Shown: one piece after another, positions 17,707 to 26,063 of the stretch
How positions within the stretch are numbered: position 1 is the stretch's first letter
Layout of the letters: the number at the start of each line of letters is the position of its first letter
Source: Chryseobacterium gleum
Lineage (GTDB): Bacteria > Bacteroidota > Bacteroidia > Flavobacteriales_D > Crocinitomicaceae
Length of the DNA: 64,000 nucleotides
Reading direction: 5' to 3'
NCBI GenBank assembly: GCA_945897805.1
Contig: CAMDFX010000010.1
Coordinates: 1 to 64,000, forward strand
Program-made: the position numbers and the translations under genes
Notes under the pieces: model-generated
Seen by the model: only the letters and a program-made list of their open reading frames with translations
Databases searched by the model: none
Told to the model about the DNA's origin: nothing

Positions 17707-18984
17707 TTATTTGACTACATCAAAACCGATGTCTTTTCTAAAGTAGACGTTTTCGAATTCAATGTTTTCAATCGTTCCGTAAGATTTTATAAGAGCGTTT
17801 TCAATGTTTTTCCCGTAGGAAGTTACTGCCAAAACTCGACCACCAGCCGACATGATTGCAGGGCCGTCAGCACTTGTTCCAGCGTGGAAAATCAAACTAT
17901 CGGTAACGCTATTTAATCCGTAAATCACTTTACCAGTTTCATAATCTTCAGGATAACCGCCAGAAACCATCATGACTGTGCTTGCGCTTCTTTCGTCAAA
18001 TTGAATGTCTCTTTCTGATAGCGTATTGGAAGCAACGCCTTCAAATAAATCCAATAAATCAGATTTTAGACGGGGAATTACTACTTCAGTTTCAGGGTCA
18101 CCCATGCGGCAATTGTATTCAATCACATAAGGTTCTCCTTTCACATTGATTATTCCAAAAAAGATAAATCCTTTGTAAACCAATCCTTCTGCTTTCAAAC
18201 CTTTTACTGTTGGAATGATAATTTGATTTTCGATCTTATCTCTGAATGTTGCATCCGCAAAAGGAACTGGAGAAACAGCCCCCATTCCGCCTGTATTCAA
18301 ACCTTGGTCGCCCTCGCCAATGCGCTTATAATCCTTGGCTTCAGGCAAAGTTTTGTATGAATCTCCATCTGTAATCACAAATGCAGACATTTCAAGTCCT
18401 TTTAAAAATTGTTCTATAACCACACGCGAACTTGCATCACCAAATTTAGCATCGGCGAGCATGGCTTTCAATTCTTTTTTGGCTTCGTCTAATGTTTCTA
18501 AAATCAAAACCCCTTTTCCAGCAGCCAAACCGTCAGCTTTCAATACATAAGGCGCTTTCATTGATTCCAAAAACTTGTAGCCTTTTTCTAGAGTATCTTT
18601 CGTAAAAGTCGCGTATTTTGCTGTTGGAATGTTATGGCGAATCATGAATTCTTTTGCAAAATCTTTGCTTCCTTCCAGTTGTGCAGCGGCTTTTGATGGA
18701 CCAATTACTGGAATTTTTATTAATTCTGGATCAGCTACAAAAAAGTCATAAATTCCAGCCACCAATGGGTCTTCAGGGCCAACAACTACCATGTTGACAT
18801 CATTTTCCAACACAAATGCTTTTATTCCTTCAAAATCAGTCGGTTTCAAAGCCACATTCGTGCCGTGATTGCGTGTTCCTGCATTTCCTGGAGCGATAAA
18901 CAGTTGATCCAATTGCGAACTTTTTGCCATTTTCCATGCCAACGCATGTTCTCTTCCTCCTGACCCTAGTAATAAAACTCTCAT
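17707..18984 (-). CDS. purD: Phosphoribosylamine-glycine ligase
   Basis: GAR synthetase, second step of purine synthesis (phosphoribosylamine + glycine + ATP). The N-terminus is typical (MRVLLLGSGGREHALAWK), followed by VVGPEDPLVAGI, the ATP-grasp lobe (APYVLKADGLAAGKGVLI), EGDQGLNTGGMGAVSPVPF and YNCRMGDPETEVVIPRL. Length 425 is normal. It lies 41 bases after purQ on the same strand, so the two are probably co-transcribed. Confidence 0.97.
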   Translation of the reverse strand: MRVLLLGSGGREHALAWKMAKSSQLDQLFIAPGNAGTRNHGTNVALKPTDFEGIKAFVLENDVNMVVVGPEDPLVAGIYDFFVADPELIKIPVIGPSKAAAQLEGSKDFAKEFMIRHNIPTAKYATFTKDTLEKGYKFLESMKAPYVLKADGLAAGKGVLILETLDEAKKELKAMLADAKFGDASSRVVIEQFLKGLEMSAFVITDGDSYKTLPEAKDYKRIGEGDQGLNTGGMGAVSPVPFADATFRDKIENQIIIPTVKGLKAEGLVYKGFIFFGIINVKGEPYVIEYNCRMGDPETEVVIPRLKSDLLDLFEGVASNTLSERDIQFDERSASTVMMVSGGYPEDYETGKVIYGLNSVTDSLIFHAGTSADGPAIMSAGGRVLAVTSYGKNIENALIKSYGTIENIEFENVYFRKDIGFDVVK

Positions 18985-19025
18985 AATTATTTGGACATTG
19001 ATATAGGTAAATCTATCATCTTAAA

Positions 19026-19712
19026 TTAGCAATTTTTCAATAATGATTCGAAAAGCAATTTTCCATCTTCATTGTTCAACGCTTGATCAGCAGCTCTTTC
19101 TGGATGTGGCATCATGCCGAATACATTTTTACCAACATTTCGAATACCAGCGATGTTATTTAATGCACCATTTGGATTAAATTCTGCAGCGATTTCTCCA
19201 TCTTCGGAGCAATATTGAAAAAGAATTTGGTTGTTGTCATAGATTTTTTTCAACGCATCTTCCCCTGCATAAAATCTTCCTTCGCCATGCGCGATTGGAA
19301 TTTTGTAGGCACGATTTAAGTCTAAATCTTTGGTAATCGCTGAATCATTTGAAGCGGGTTTCAGGTAAACATTTTTGCAGATAAATTTTTGATTGTCGTT
19401 GTGTAAAAGAGCGCCATCCAACAATCCTGATTCAGTCAAAATTTGGAAACCGTTGCAAACGCCTAAAACATAGCCGCCTTTGTGTGCGTGTTTGATTACT
19501 TCGCCCATGATAGGAGAAAGTTTTGCAATAGCGCCTGATCTCAAATAATCGCCGTAGGAAAATCCACCTGGTAGAACCACAAAATCTACGCCTTTTAAAT
19601 CGGCTTCTTTGTGCCAAAGTTTTTCTACTTTTTGTTCCATCAAGGTTTCCAACACGTAAACCATGTCTTCATCGCAATTTGAACCAGGAAATGTAACAAC
19701 ACCAAATTTCAT
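19026..19712 (-). CDS. purQ: Phosphoribosylformylglycinamidine synthase, glutaminase subunit
   Basis: Class I glutamine amidotransferase that supplies ammonia to PurL for FGAM synthesis. The nucleophile cysteine is in LGVCNGFQIL, and the catalytic His/Glu are in MMPHPERAAD. The N-terminus KFGVVTFPGSNCDEDM is typical, and 228 residues is normal. The existence of a separate purQ implies a split PurL system rather than a fused synthetase. First gene of purQ-purD. Confidence 0.96.
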   Translation of the reverse strand: MKFGVVTFPGSNCDEDMVYVLETLMEQKVEKLWHKEADLKGVDFVVLPGGFSYGDYLRSGAIAKLSPIMGEVIKHAHKGGYVLGVCNGFQILTESGLLDGALLHNDNQKFICKNVYLKPASNDSAITKDLDLNRAYKIPIAHGEGRFYAGEDALKKIYDNNQILFQYCSEDGEIAAEFNPNGALNNIAGIRNVGKNVFGMMPHPERAADQALNNEDGKLLFESLLKNC

Positions 19713-19764
19713 TTTATCATTTTTTTATTTTGAACTACAAGAATTTCTTCTCAAAGAATAGATA

Positions 19765-19772
19765 CAAAAGTA
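19765..19772 (-). promoter_or_regulatory. -7 box of the purQ-purD operon
   Basis: TACTTTTG on the minus strand fits TAnnTTTG and would start a leader of about 45 bases before the ATG at 19712. No -33 TTG is evident. I see no purine riboswitch in the leader. Confidence 0.45.
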
Positions 19773-19874
19773 GTCATTTCAAAGCCATTTAAGATGCTAT
19801 TTTTTACTTTTTTTTGAATGACAATCCGCTTAAAAATCTAAAATAAAAGGGTGCATTTGTGAAATAAAATCGCG

Positions 19875-20861
19875 TTATTTGATAAAAAACTTAGCGATTG
19901 AAAACAAAAAAGTAGTGTAAAAAAGAATGGTAGCAAACATTTGCGTTGCTTTGTAAAAAAAGGAAAATGGTAGAAAAAGCACCAAGGCTATCATCCCAAA
20001 ACTAAACCATTCATATTGTTTTAAGAACAAAATTTCGACGGTTCCTAAACCAACCCCGATGAAAAGCAACAAGAAAATGATTGCGGTCAATTTTCTAAAT
20101 CGGATTGAACTTTTAGCATTTTTGATTCTGATTCCCCATAAACTTAACAAGGCAGAAAACGCAAAAAGCGCCATCGAAATCAAGAATAAAAATTGCTTTT
20201 GAGTATAATTGACTGACGTTTCAATGAAATTCCAGTTGATTTGATTTTTGTTCCAAAGTATCATCATGAAACCATAAATCAAAGGTGTAATGAAACCAAT
20301 GGTTGACAAAAAAGTTTCTCTAAAAACGAATGGCCTGATGCGGGTCAACATGAACCATATCATGGGAAAACCAAAAATCAAAGGCGGATGAAAACTTGCA
20401 GCGCAGCCAAACAAAAAACCAGCGTTGAAAGCGATTTTTCTGCCATCTAAATTGTTTTCTAATTCAAACAATTGAAACAAAGAAAGAATCAAAAATGAAT
20501 GCGCAATCAATACCCCGTCAATTTGATAAAAAGAATGATAGAAACTCATCAGCACCGTGTACAGTAGCGAAACTACATAAGTGTTTTTATCATAAAAAGT
20601 GTTGATGTTGAATAAAAAATTGAGCAACAATGCGTTCATAAAAACAAAAACACCGGGGATAAATTGAAGCCAATTAAATCCACTTTTGCTCGGGTTGCCA
20701 AGAGTAAAACTTCCCCAAAGTCCTAAATCGACTTCTTGCGAAATTTCGAAGAAAATCGTTTCCGAACTCAACATTCCACTGTTGAGCATGATGTATCCTC
20801 CAATCACCAAAGGCAATAAGAACAATACCAACAATTGATTTCCTAAAAATATTCTAATCAT
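19875..20861 (-). CDS. Multi-spanning membrane protein, DUF6427-like
   Basis: A 328-residue protein with about ten hydrophobic helices (for example LLVLFLLPLVIGGYIMLNSG, LIYGFMMILW, FLFLISMALFAFSALLSLWG, IIFLLLFIGVGLGTVEIL). I assign it to DUF6427 from its position near purD and general pattern, not from a search. Its role is unknown. A TTG at 20870 would add only three residues; ATG 20861 is preferred. It runs divergently from the small membrane protein at 21085. Confidence 0.7.
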   Translation of the reverse strand: MIRIFLGNQLLVLFLLPLVIGGYIMLNSGMLSSETIFFEISQEVDLGLWGSFTLGNPSKSGFNWLQFIPGVFVFMNALLLNFLFNINTFYDKNTYVVSLLYTVLMSFYHSFYQIDGVLIAHSFLILSLFQLFELENNLDGRKIAFNAGFLFGCAASFHPPLIFGFPMIWFMLTRIRPFVFRETFLSTIGFITPLIYGFMMILWNKNQINWNFIETSVNYTQKQFLFLISMALFAFSALLSLWGIRIKNAKSSIRFRKLTAIIFLLLFIGVGLGTVEILFLKQYEWFSFGMIALVLFLPFSFFYKATQMFATILFYTTFLFSIAKFFIK

Positions 20862-21084
20862 CGAGCCCAAAGTTAATGAAATCTGTCAAGCTATAGAAAT
20901 TCGTCTTTTTTTGGACCTTGTTTTTACAAGTAAAAGGCAAGATTTTGCTGTAAATATCTGGGTTTTTGACTGCTTTTTAATTAGAAAAATTTCAATCTAA
21001 AATTGTTGTGCACTTTTTTAAGAAAGAATGTTGATAATTACTTAAAAAATGTTTTACTTTGTCCTAAGTTTAAAATTAGAAATT

Positions 21085-21273
21085 ATGAATTCAAGAGAAA
21101 TGTGGTGGTCAATTGGAGATGGTTTACAATCATTTTTAGGCATGTTTTACGATAATATTGGTAACATTTTCAATTATTCTTGTATCGTTCTTGGATTTGT
21201 TGGTCTATTTTATTGGCTAAATTTGCAACGTAAATTCAATTTAGAAGAATTTAAAGACAAAGGGAAAAACTAA
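21085..21273 (+). CDS. Small single-span membrane protein, DUF6341-like
   Basis: A 62-residue protein (MNSREMWWSIGDGLQSFL) with one membrane helix (IFNYSCIVLGFVGLFYWLN) and a charged tail (LQRKFNLEEFKDKGKN). The pattern of an amphipathic start, one helix ending in YWL and a lysine-rich tail resembles DUF6341, which sits beside the DUF6427 gene in flavobacteria (from memory). The start at 21085 fits the family; the frame is open 12 codons further upstream. Function unknown. Confidence 0.6.
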   Translation: MNSREMWWSIGDGLQSFLGMFYDNIGNIFNYSCIVLGFVGLFYWLNLQRKFNLEEFKDKGKN

Positions 21274-21293
21274 TTTATTTAGGATATAAATTT

Positions 21294-21325
21294 GAGGTTG
21301 TCATTATTGGGCAACCTTTTTTTTG
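21294..21325 (+). terminator. Rho-independent terminator after the small membrane protein gene
   Basis: AGGTTG (21295-21300) pairs with CAACCT (21312-21317) and is followed by eight T. It lies between the small gene and ispD and covers a TTG at 21292 that would otherwise extend ispD. Confidence 0.75.
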
Positions 21326-21342
21326 TCATAATTTGTAATATT

Positions 21343-22014
21343 ATGAAGCACACTGTGATCATTACTGCTGGAGGAATTGGCAAAAGAATGGGTGGTGACA
21401 TTCCAAAACAATTTCTTTTACTAGCAGAAAAACCAGTGCTGATGCACGCCATTGAACGCTTCTATCAATTTGACAATCAGGCACAAATTATTCTCACGCT
21501 TCCAAATGAATGGAAAGATTATTGGGAAGAATTGTGCGACAATCTGGATTTTAGTATTTCTCATGAAATTATCGATGGAGGTAAAGAACGCTTTCATTCC
21601 ATCAAAAACGCTTTGCAAATAGCGCATGGAGAATTGATTGCCGTGCACGATGGTGTAAGACCACTTGTGCATATTTCAACCATTGAAAAATGTTTTCAAA
21701 CCGCTAAAAACAAAGGAAATGCCATTCCTGTTATGGAATTAAAAGAGTCCTTGAGGAAAATTGAAAATCATCATTCTTCTGCACTTGTTCGAAGTGAATA
21801 TAGATTGGTGCAAACACCGCAAGTTTTTTCGGCCAAAATTTTGAAAAAAGCTTACAATCAATCATTTCATGCAGCTATTACAGACGACGCTTCATTGGTG
21901 GAAGCCTTGGGAATTCAAATTAACTTGGTGGAAGGAAATGATAGTAACATCAAAATCACTAATCCTATTGATTTACAATTGGCTGAATTGCTATTGAAAA
22001 CCGAAAAAAAGTAA
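21343..22014 (+). CDS. ispD: 2-C-methyl-D-erythritol 4-phosphate cytidylyltransferase
   Basis: Third step of the MEP isoprenoid pathway: MEP + CTP to CDP-ME. The CTP-binding start VIITAGGIGKRMGGDIPKQF, the segment VHDGVRPLVH and the end TDDASLVEALG, EGNDSNIKITNPIDLQLAE are all diagnostic. 223 residues, normal. ATG 21343 gives the usual start; the longer frame from 21292 begins inside the preceding terminator. Its presence shows use of the MEP route, which also feeds undecaprenyl carrier synthesis (uppP, 11277). Confidence 0.95.
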   Translation: MKHTVIITAGGIGKRMGGDIPKQFLLLAEKPVLMHAIERFYQFDNQAQIILTLPNEWKDYWEELCDNLDFSISHEIIDGGKERFHSIKNALQIAHGELIAVHDGVRPLVHISTIEKCFQTAKNKGNAIPVMELKESLRKIENHHSSALVRSEYRLVQTPQVFSAKILKKAYNQSFHAAITDDASLVEALGIQINLVEGNDSNIKITNPIDLQLAELLLKTEKK

Positions 22015-22017
22015 CCT

Positions 22018-22893
22018 TTACAATTGTCCATCTGAATGATAGACGCCATTCTTGAACACTTTTACTTTCAATAAAATCCCGTCTCGGTCATAAACATAGA
22101 CTTTGCCATTGAAAAGTTTCCCTTCTTTGAAATCGCCATCTTGCCAAATTTCGCCATCGCTATTATAGACTTTATTGTAACCATTTGGCTGAAATTTACC
22201 GTTTTTGACAAGCGGCTTTGAAATTTTAGGTGCTGTTTCGGCGACAAATGTTGGACTAGATATTTGAACTTTAGGTTTTTCCATCTCCTTTTCAATGCTG
22301 TTTTTCAAAGAACCATCGCCGTTATATTCGATCAATTCCTTGATTTCTCCATTTTCATAATAACGCGTTGCCTTTCCACTTGCAACACCATTTAAAGCGC
22401 TATATTCATATTCAACTTGTCCATTTGGATAGAAAAATTTTACTTTCCCATTTTCTTTTCCTGTACTGTTGTATGAAGCTTCATATTCCAATTTTCCATT
22501 AGGATGATACCTTTTCAATGAATCACTGAAAATTCCATCCTTAAAATTCCCAATTTCCTTGATTCGGCCATTAGAATGAAATTTAATGTATTTTCCGCTT
22601 GGTCGATTGTTGTTGTATTCCCCTTTTAATTTGGGCGTTACACCGTCATTGTGATACATGATCCATATTCCTACCCTGCGGTCATCTTTGTATTCGCCTT
22701 CCTCAATTTTTCCTTTTGCTGGAAAACCTTCACTTGGGCGATCTTGACCATAATAAATCCATTTTCCTTGTTTCTTTCCGTCAGCACTTCTCTTGTTAAT
22801 CTCATCATTTTGATTTACTTGTGTGCTAGCAAAAAGAGGATTTTCTGCCAAGAAGCCTAAAAGTAAAACAGTAAAAATGAAACTTTTAATCAT
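22018..22893 (-). CDS. MORN-repeat (YwqK-type) exported protein
   Basis: A 291-residue protein with a signal peptide (MIKSFIFTVLLLGFLAENPLFA). At least seven MORN_2-like repeats of about 22-24 residues follow (for example GKWIYYGQDRPSEGFPAKG, RVGIWIMYHNDG, GNFKDGIFSDSLKRYHPNGK, GKVKFFYPNGQVEYEY, GKATRYYENGEIKEL). A linker near 200-220 precedes two last repeats (NGYNKVYNSDGEIWQDGDF). Such proteins are often named antitoxin YwqK, but no toxin is nearby and the export signal argues against that role. Function unknown, probably periplasmic or surface. Confidence 0.85.
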   Translation of the reverse strand: MIKSFIFTVLLLGFLAENPLFASTQVNQNDEINKRSADGKKQGKWIYYGQDRPSEGFPAKGKIEEGEYKDDRRVGIWIMYHNDGVTPKLKGEYNNNRPSGKYIKFHSNGRIKEIGNFKDGIFSDSLKRYHPNGKLEYEASYNSTGKENGKVKFFYPNGQVEYEYSALNGVASGKATRYYENGEIKELIEYNGDGSLKNSIEKEMEKPKVQISSPTFVAETAPKISKPLVKNGKFQPNGYNKVYNSDGEIWQDGDFKEGKLFNGKVYVYDRDGILLKVKVFKNGVYHSDGQL

Positions 22894-22960
22894 AGGATGA
22901 ATAGTAATAATCCGAGATGAAGATACAAAAAAATCTTTTGTAAATGAAAAAACTAGTCTT

Positions 22961-23914
22961 TTAATTTTCCATTTTAGAAATATCGACGTTTTCCAACATG
23001 ATTTTTACCATCGCTTCCAAATTGAATTTCAATTTCCAATGCCAATCATTTGCTGCAAAAGAATCATCAATCGAGTTTGGCCAACTGTCAGCAATCGCTT
23101 GTCTGAAATCTGGTGCATAATCAATCGTAAAATCTGGTAAATGTTTTTGAATCGCCTCAGCCAACGTAGCTGGAGTAAAACTGATTCCTGCCAAATTATA
23201 GCTTGATCTGATTTTCACTTCTTCCTTCGGAGCATCCATCAATTCAATGGTGGCGCGAATGGCATCTTCCATGTACATCATCGGTAACGCACTTTCGCTA
23301 TTCAAAAATGACGTGTATTTTCCTGATTTTTTAGCATTGTAGAAAATATCAACGGCGTAATCTGTCGTTCCACCGCCTGGCAAACTCGTGTGTGAAATCA
23401 ATCCTGGATAACGGATGCTTCTCACATCTACACCAAATTTGTTGTGGTAATATTCACACCATCTTTCGCCCGCTTGTTTGGAAATTCCATAAACCGTAGA
23501 TGGCTCCATAACAGTATATTGTGGAGTTAAATCCCTCGGAGTTGTTGGTCCGAAAACGGCAATCGAACTTGGCCAAAATATTTTTTGAATGTGTCCTTCT
23601 TTGGCTAAATCCAAAATCGTAAACAAACCTTCCATGTTTAATTTCCATGCAAAATCTGGGTTTTTTTCAGCAGTTGCAGACAACAAAGCGGCCAACAAAT
23701 AAACTTCATTGATTTGATTATCGATGATGTAAGCGCAAACATTTTCTTTGTCTAGCGCATCGAGTTGTTTGTAAGGCCCTGATTTCAAAGCGTCAGTAGC
23801 TTCAGGTTTTACGTCAGCAGCTATTACATTTTCTTGACCAAAACGGGTTCTCAAAGCCAAAACGAGTTCGGTGCCAATTTGTCCACAAGCACCGATTACC
23901 AATATTTTTTTCAT
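22961..23914 (-). CDS. tdh: L-threonine 3-dehydrogenase, SDR type
   Basis: NAD-dependent extended short-chain dehydrogenase, 317 residues. The nucleotide motif GACGQIG is at residues 8-14, and the catalytic Tyr/Lys are in STVYGISKQAGERW. The segment PGGGTTDYAVDIFYNA is typical of the UDP-galactose-epimerase-like threonine dehydrogenases known from flavobacteria. It oxidises threonine to 2-amino-3-oxobutyrate. The start at 23914 is set by homology and by a promoter at 23933-23962. A longer open frame to 24181 runs into the dispersed repeat and is rejected. Confidence 0.88.
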   Translation of the reverse strand: MKKILVIGACGQIGTELVLALRTRFGQENVIAADVKPEATDALKSGPYKQLDALDKENVCAYIIDNQINEVYLLAALLSATAEKNPDFAWKLNMEGLFTILDLAKEGHIQKIFWPSSIAVFGPTTPRDLTPQYTVMEPSTVYGISKQAGERWCEYYHNKFGVDVRSIRYPGLISHTSLPGGGTTDYAVDIFYNAKKSGKYTSFLNSESALPMMYMEDAIRATIELMDAPKEEVKIRSSYNLAGISFTPATLAEAIQKHLPDFTIDYAPDFRQAIADSWPNSIDDSFAANDWHWKLKFNLEAMVKIMLENVDISKMEN

Positions 23915-23932
23915 TCTTTTTCGATTGTTGCA

Positions 23933-23962
23933 CAAATTTAAGCGAATCATTGAATAAAGCAA
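23933..23962 (-). promoter_or_regulatory. Promoter of tdh
   Basis: On the minus strand TTG (23962-23960), 19 bases, then TAAATTTG (23940-23933). This matches the Bacteroidota consensus well and lies 18 bases before the ATG. Confidence 0.6.
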
Positions 23963-23966
23963 TTTC

Positions 23967-24359
23967 GGGTAAAACTTATTTTGAGGTGCTGAGACTATTT
24001 TTTCGTTAAGGAAATTCAAATTTACTGAATGATAGTTCTGTAATTGATTGCCAGAAGTAACAGATCTTAAATCAAAGGTTTTTAAAATAAAATGAAGATT
24101 TAAGAAGATAGCCGTCCTAGTGATTGGACGGTTTTTGAAACGCACTGAAAAGTGTAAACGATTGAGATAGCGGTAGCTCATCGATAGAAGTCACTTTTTA
24201 GAAGTTTTAAAAATGCTGTAGTTTACGGAAGCAAGTTCAATCACGAAGACTTGATTTTCTTTTGTTACTTTACTTTCATCAAGGAAAGAAAAGTAAAAAT
24301 CTCGGATCTAAAGACAATTTTGATGTTTAACGTAAATTTTTAGTGAGCACTTCAAAATA
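23967..24359 (+). repeat. Dispersed repeat, copy 2 (about 393 bp)
   Basis: Same orientation as copy 1 (7861-8275) and ending in the same TCAAAATA. The core at about 24103-24306 differs from copy 1 by about five bases in roughly 205, while flanks differ at many positions. In the CTGAAAAGTG/CACTTTTTAG stem the one change turns an A-U pair into G-U, so pairing is kept. It lies between tdh and the photolyase gene. Confidence 0.85.
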
Positions 24360-24515
24360 CTCGTGGTAAAGTTTGCCGAAGTAAAATAACCACCGAAGGT
24401 AGCCACGAAGTGAATCCTCAATCCAAAGCAATCTTTTTATACTGAAAAAGAAAAAAAGGACGTTTCAACTTCAAACATTTTGCCTGTTTGAATGTTACGC
24501 TAACCTAGTTCATCC
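24360..24515. other. Gap between repeat copy 2 and the photolyase gene
   Basis: No gene or strong promoter match is visible. AT-rich with a purine-rich patch at 24440-24460. Confidence 0.5.
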
Positions 24516-25943
24516 ATGGAAAAACAGCGAATTAACATAGTTTGGTTTAAGCGAGATTTGCGGTTCACAGATCACGCGCCGCTTTGTGCTGCTTGGAAAG
24601 AGAATTTGCCGACTTTGCTTCTGTATTGTTTTGAGCCTTCGGTGATGGCCTGCGAAGACAGCGATGCGCGTCATTGGCGATTTGTGTATGAATCTTTGCA
24701 AGACATGCAATCCAAATTGGATGAAAGGAATGCGAAAATCTACATTTTCCACCAAGAAATTTTGCCTGTTTTCAATGCGATATCGGCGCAATTCGAAGTT
24801 GTAAACATCTTTTCTCACGAGGAAACTGGAACCAATTTCACTTTCGACAGAGACAAAAGCGTGGGTCGATTTTGCAGAGAAAAGGGCATAAATTGGCAAG
24901 AATTTCCGACCAATGCTGTGGTGCGAAGACTCAAATATTTGCGCGATTGGGGAAAAATTTGGGAAGAAAGAATGACCGCACCGCCGCAAATGATTTCTGA
25001 ATCAGGTGGCAATATTTTGTCTTTGGATGAAGTATTTTACCAAACATATTGCGGTGAAAAAATGTCAGAAAAAATCACGCGACACGACCCTCATTTTCAG
25101 CAAGGTGGCGAAACTTGGGCGTGGAAATATTTGAACAGTTTTCTGAAATCTCGGGTGCAGAATTACAGCCAGCACATTTCAAAACCAGAATTGAGTCGCA
25201 AAGGTTGCAGTCGATTGTCGCCGTATTTGACCTACGGAAATATCAGCATGCGCATGGTTTATCAATACACGCAGCAACACTACAAATCGTCCAAAAACCA
25301 GCGTGATATTGCCAATTTTGTTTCCAGATTGCATTGGCATTGCCATTTTATTCAAAAGTTAGAATTGAACGTGAATATCGAATTTCACTCTATTTTGAAA
25401 AAATACGACGCGGTAGAAAGACCTAGAAATGAAGCGTATATTTTGGCTTGGCAGTCGGGCAAAACGGGTGTTCCCATTGTGGATGCTTCGATTCGCAGTT
25501 TGGTAGCAACCGGTTTTTTGAATTTCAGAATGCGCGCCATGGTCGTTTCGTTTTTCGTTTTCAATTTGTGGCAAGATTGGCGCGATTTGCATTTTTTGGC
25601 GCGACAATTTTTGGATTACGAACCGGGAATTCACTATCCGCAATTGCAAATGCAAGCTGGCGCTACGGGAACAAATATTATTCGCATTTACAATCCGATT
25701 CGAAATTCTGAAAAGCACGATGCTGAAGGCGTTTTCATCAAAAAGTGGGTTCCAGAACTGGCAGATGTTCCCGCGAATTTGATTCACGAACCTTGGAAAT
25801 TGAGCGCAATGGAACAGGAATTATTCAATTGTGAAATTGGCAAAGATTATCCCGCGCCGATTGTTGATCTTGAAAAAACCAGAAAATACGCTGGCGAAGT
25901 AGTTTGGGGACTGCGTGCAAAGACGAAAGTGAAAGAAGGATAA
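24516..25943 (+). CDS. Deoxyribodipyrimidine photolyase / cryptochrome family
   Basis: FAD-dependent, light-driven DNA repair enzyme or cryptochrome, 475 residues. The N-terminal Rossmann-type domain starts INIVWFKRDLRFTDHAPL. The FAD-binding half contains CSRLSPYLTYGNISMRMVYQY, NFVSRLHWHCHFIQKLE, GVPIVDASIRSLVATGFLNFRMRAMVVSFF and YEPGIHYPQLQMQAGATGTN. The final IRIYNPIRNSEKHDAEGVFIKKWVPEL block is common to the family. Repair versus signalling cannot be settled by eye, so no gene symbol is given. It stands alone. Confidence 0.9.
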   Translation: MEKQRINIVWFKRDLRFTDHAPLCAAWKENLPTLLLYCFEPSVMACEDSDARHWRFVYESLQDMQSKLDERNAKIYIFHQEILPVFNAISAQFEVVNIFSHEETGTNFTFDRDKSVGRFCREKGINWQEFPTNAVVRRLKYLRDWGKIWEERMTAPPQMISESGGNILSLDEVFYQTYCGEKMSEKITRHDPHFQQGGETWAWKYLNSFLKSRVQNYSQHISKPELSRKGCSRLSPYLTYGNISMRMVYQYTQQHYKSSKNQRDIANFVSRLHWHCHFIQKLELNVNIEFHSILKKYDAVERPRNEAYILAWQSGKTGVPIVDASIRSLVATGFLNFRMRAMVVSFFVFNLWQDWRDLHFLARQFLDYEPGIHYPQLQMQAGATGTNIIRIYNPIRNSEKHDAEGVFIKKWVPELADVPANLIHEPWKLSAMEQELFNCEIGKDYPAPIVDLEKTRKYAGEVVWGLRAKTKVKEG

Positions 25944-26020
25944 AATAGCGCATCTTCCAAAACTCTCTCCAAAAAAATCCAAAGTCAACCCATTTTTTCC
26001 CAGATTTTCTTTTTATTTCC

Positions 26021-26046
26021 TATTCCTATTCCTATTCCCATTCCTT
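26021..26046. repeat. Short CCTATT microsatellite
   Basis: About four units of CCTATT (the last one CCCATT) just upstream of dusB. It overlaps the region where a -33 element of that gene would lie. Confidence 0.7.
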
Positions 26047-26051
26047 TGCCT

Positions 26052-26059
26052 TAACTTTG
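26052..26059 (+). promoter_or_regulatory. -7 box of dusB
   Basis: TAACTTTG followed by CGCC ends four bases before the GTG start at 26064. If used, the mRNA would be nearly leaderless. Confidence 0.4.
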
Positions 26060-26063
26060 CGCC

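Noticed and set aside
21292-21342. Extended ispD start (TTG)
   Set aside because: Lies within the terminator of the previous gene and adds residues unlike IspD.
23915-24181. 89-residue N-terminal extension of the threonine dehydrogenase, reaching into the dispersed repeat
   Set aside because: It covers the promoter of tdh and the repeat. The SDR fold begins at 23914. A similar short frame exists in copy 1, but it ends after about 45 residues.
25359-25787. 142-residue antisense frame within the photolyase gene, and similar long antisense frames in ileS, the M1 peptidase gene and purT
   Set aside because: They run opposite to strongly conserved genes and carry no recognisable domain; they look like shadows.
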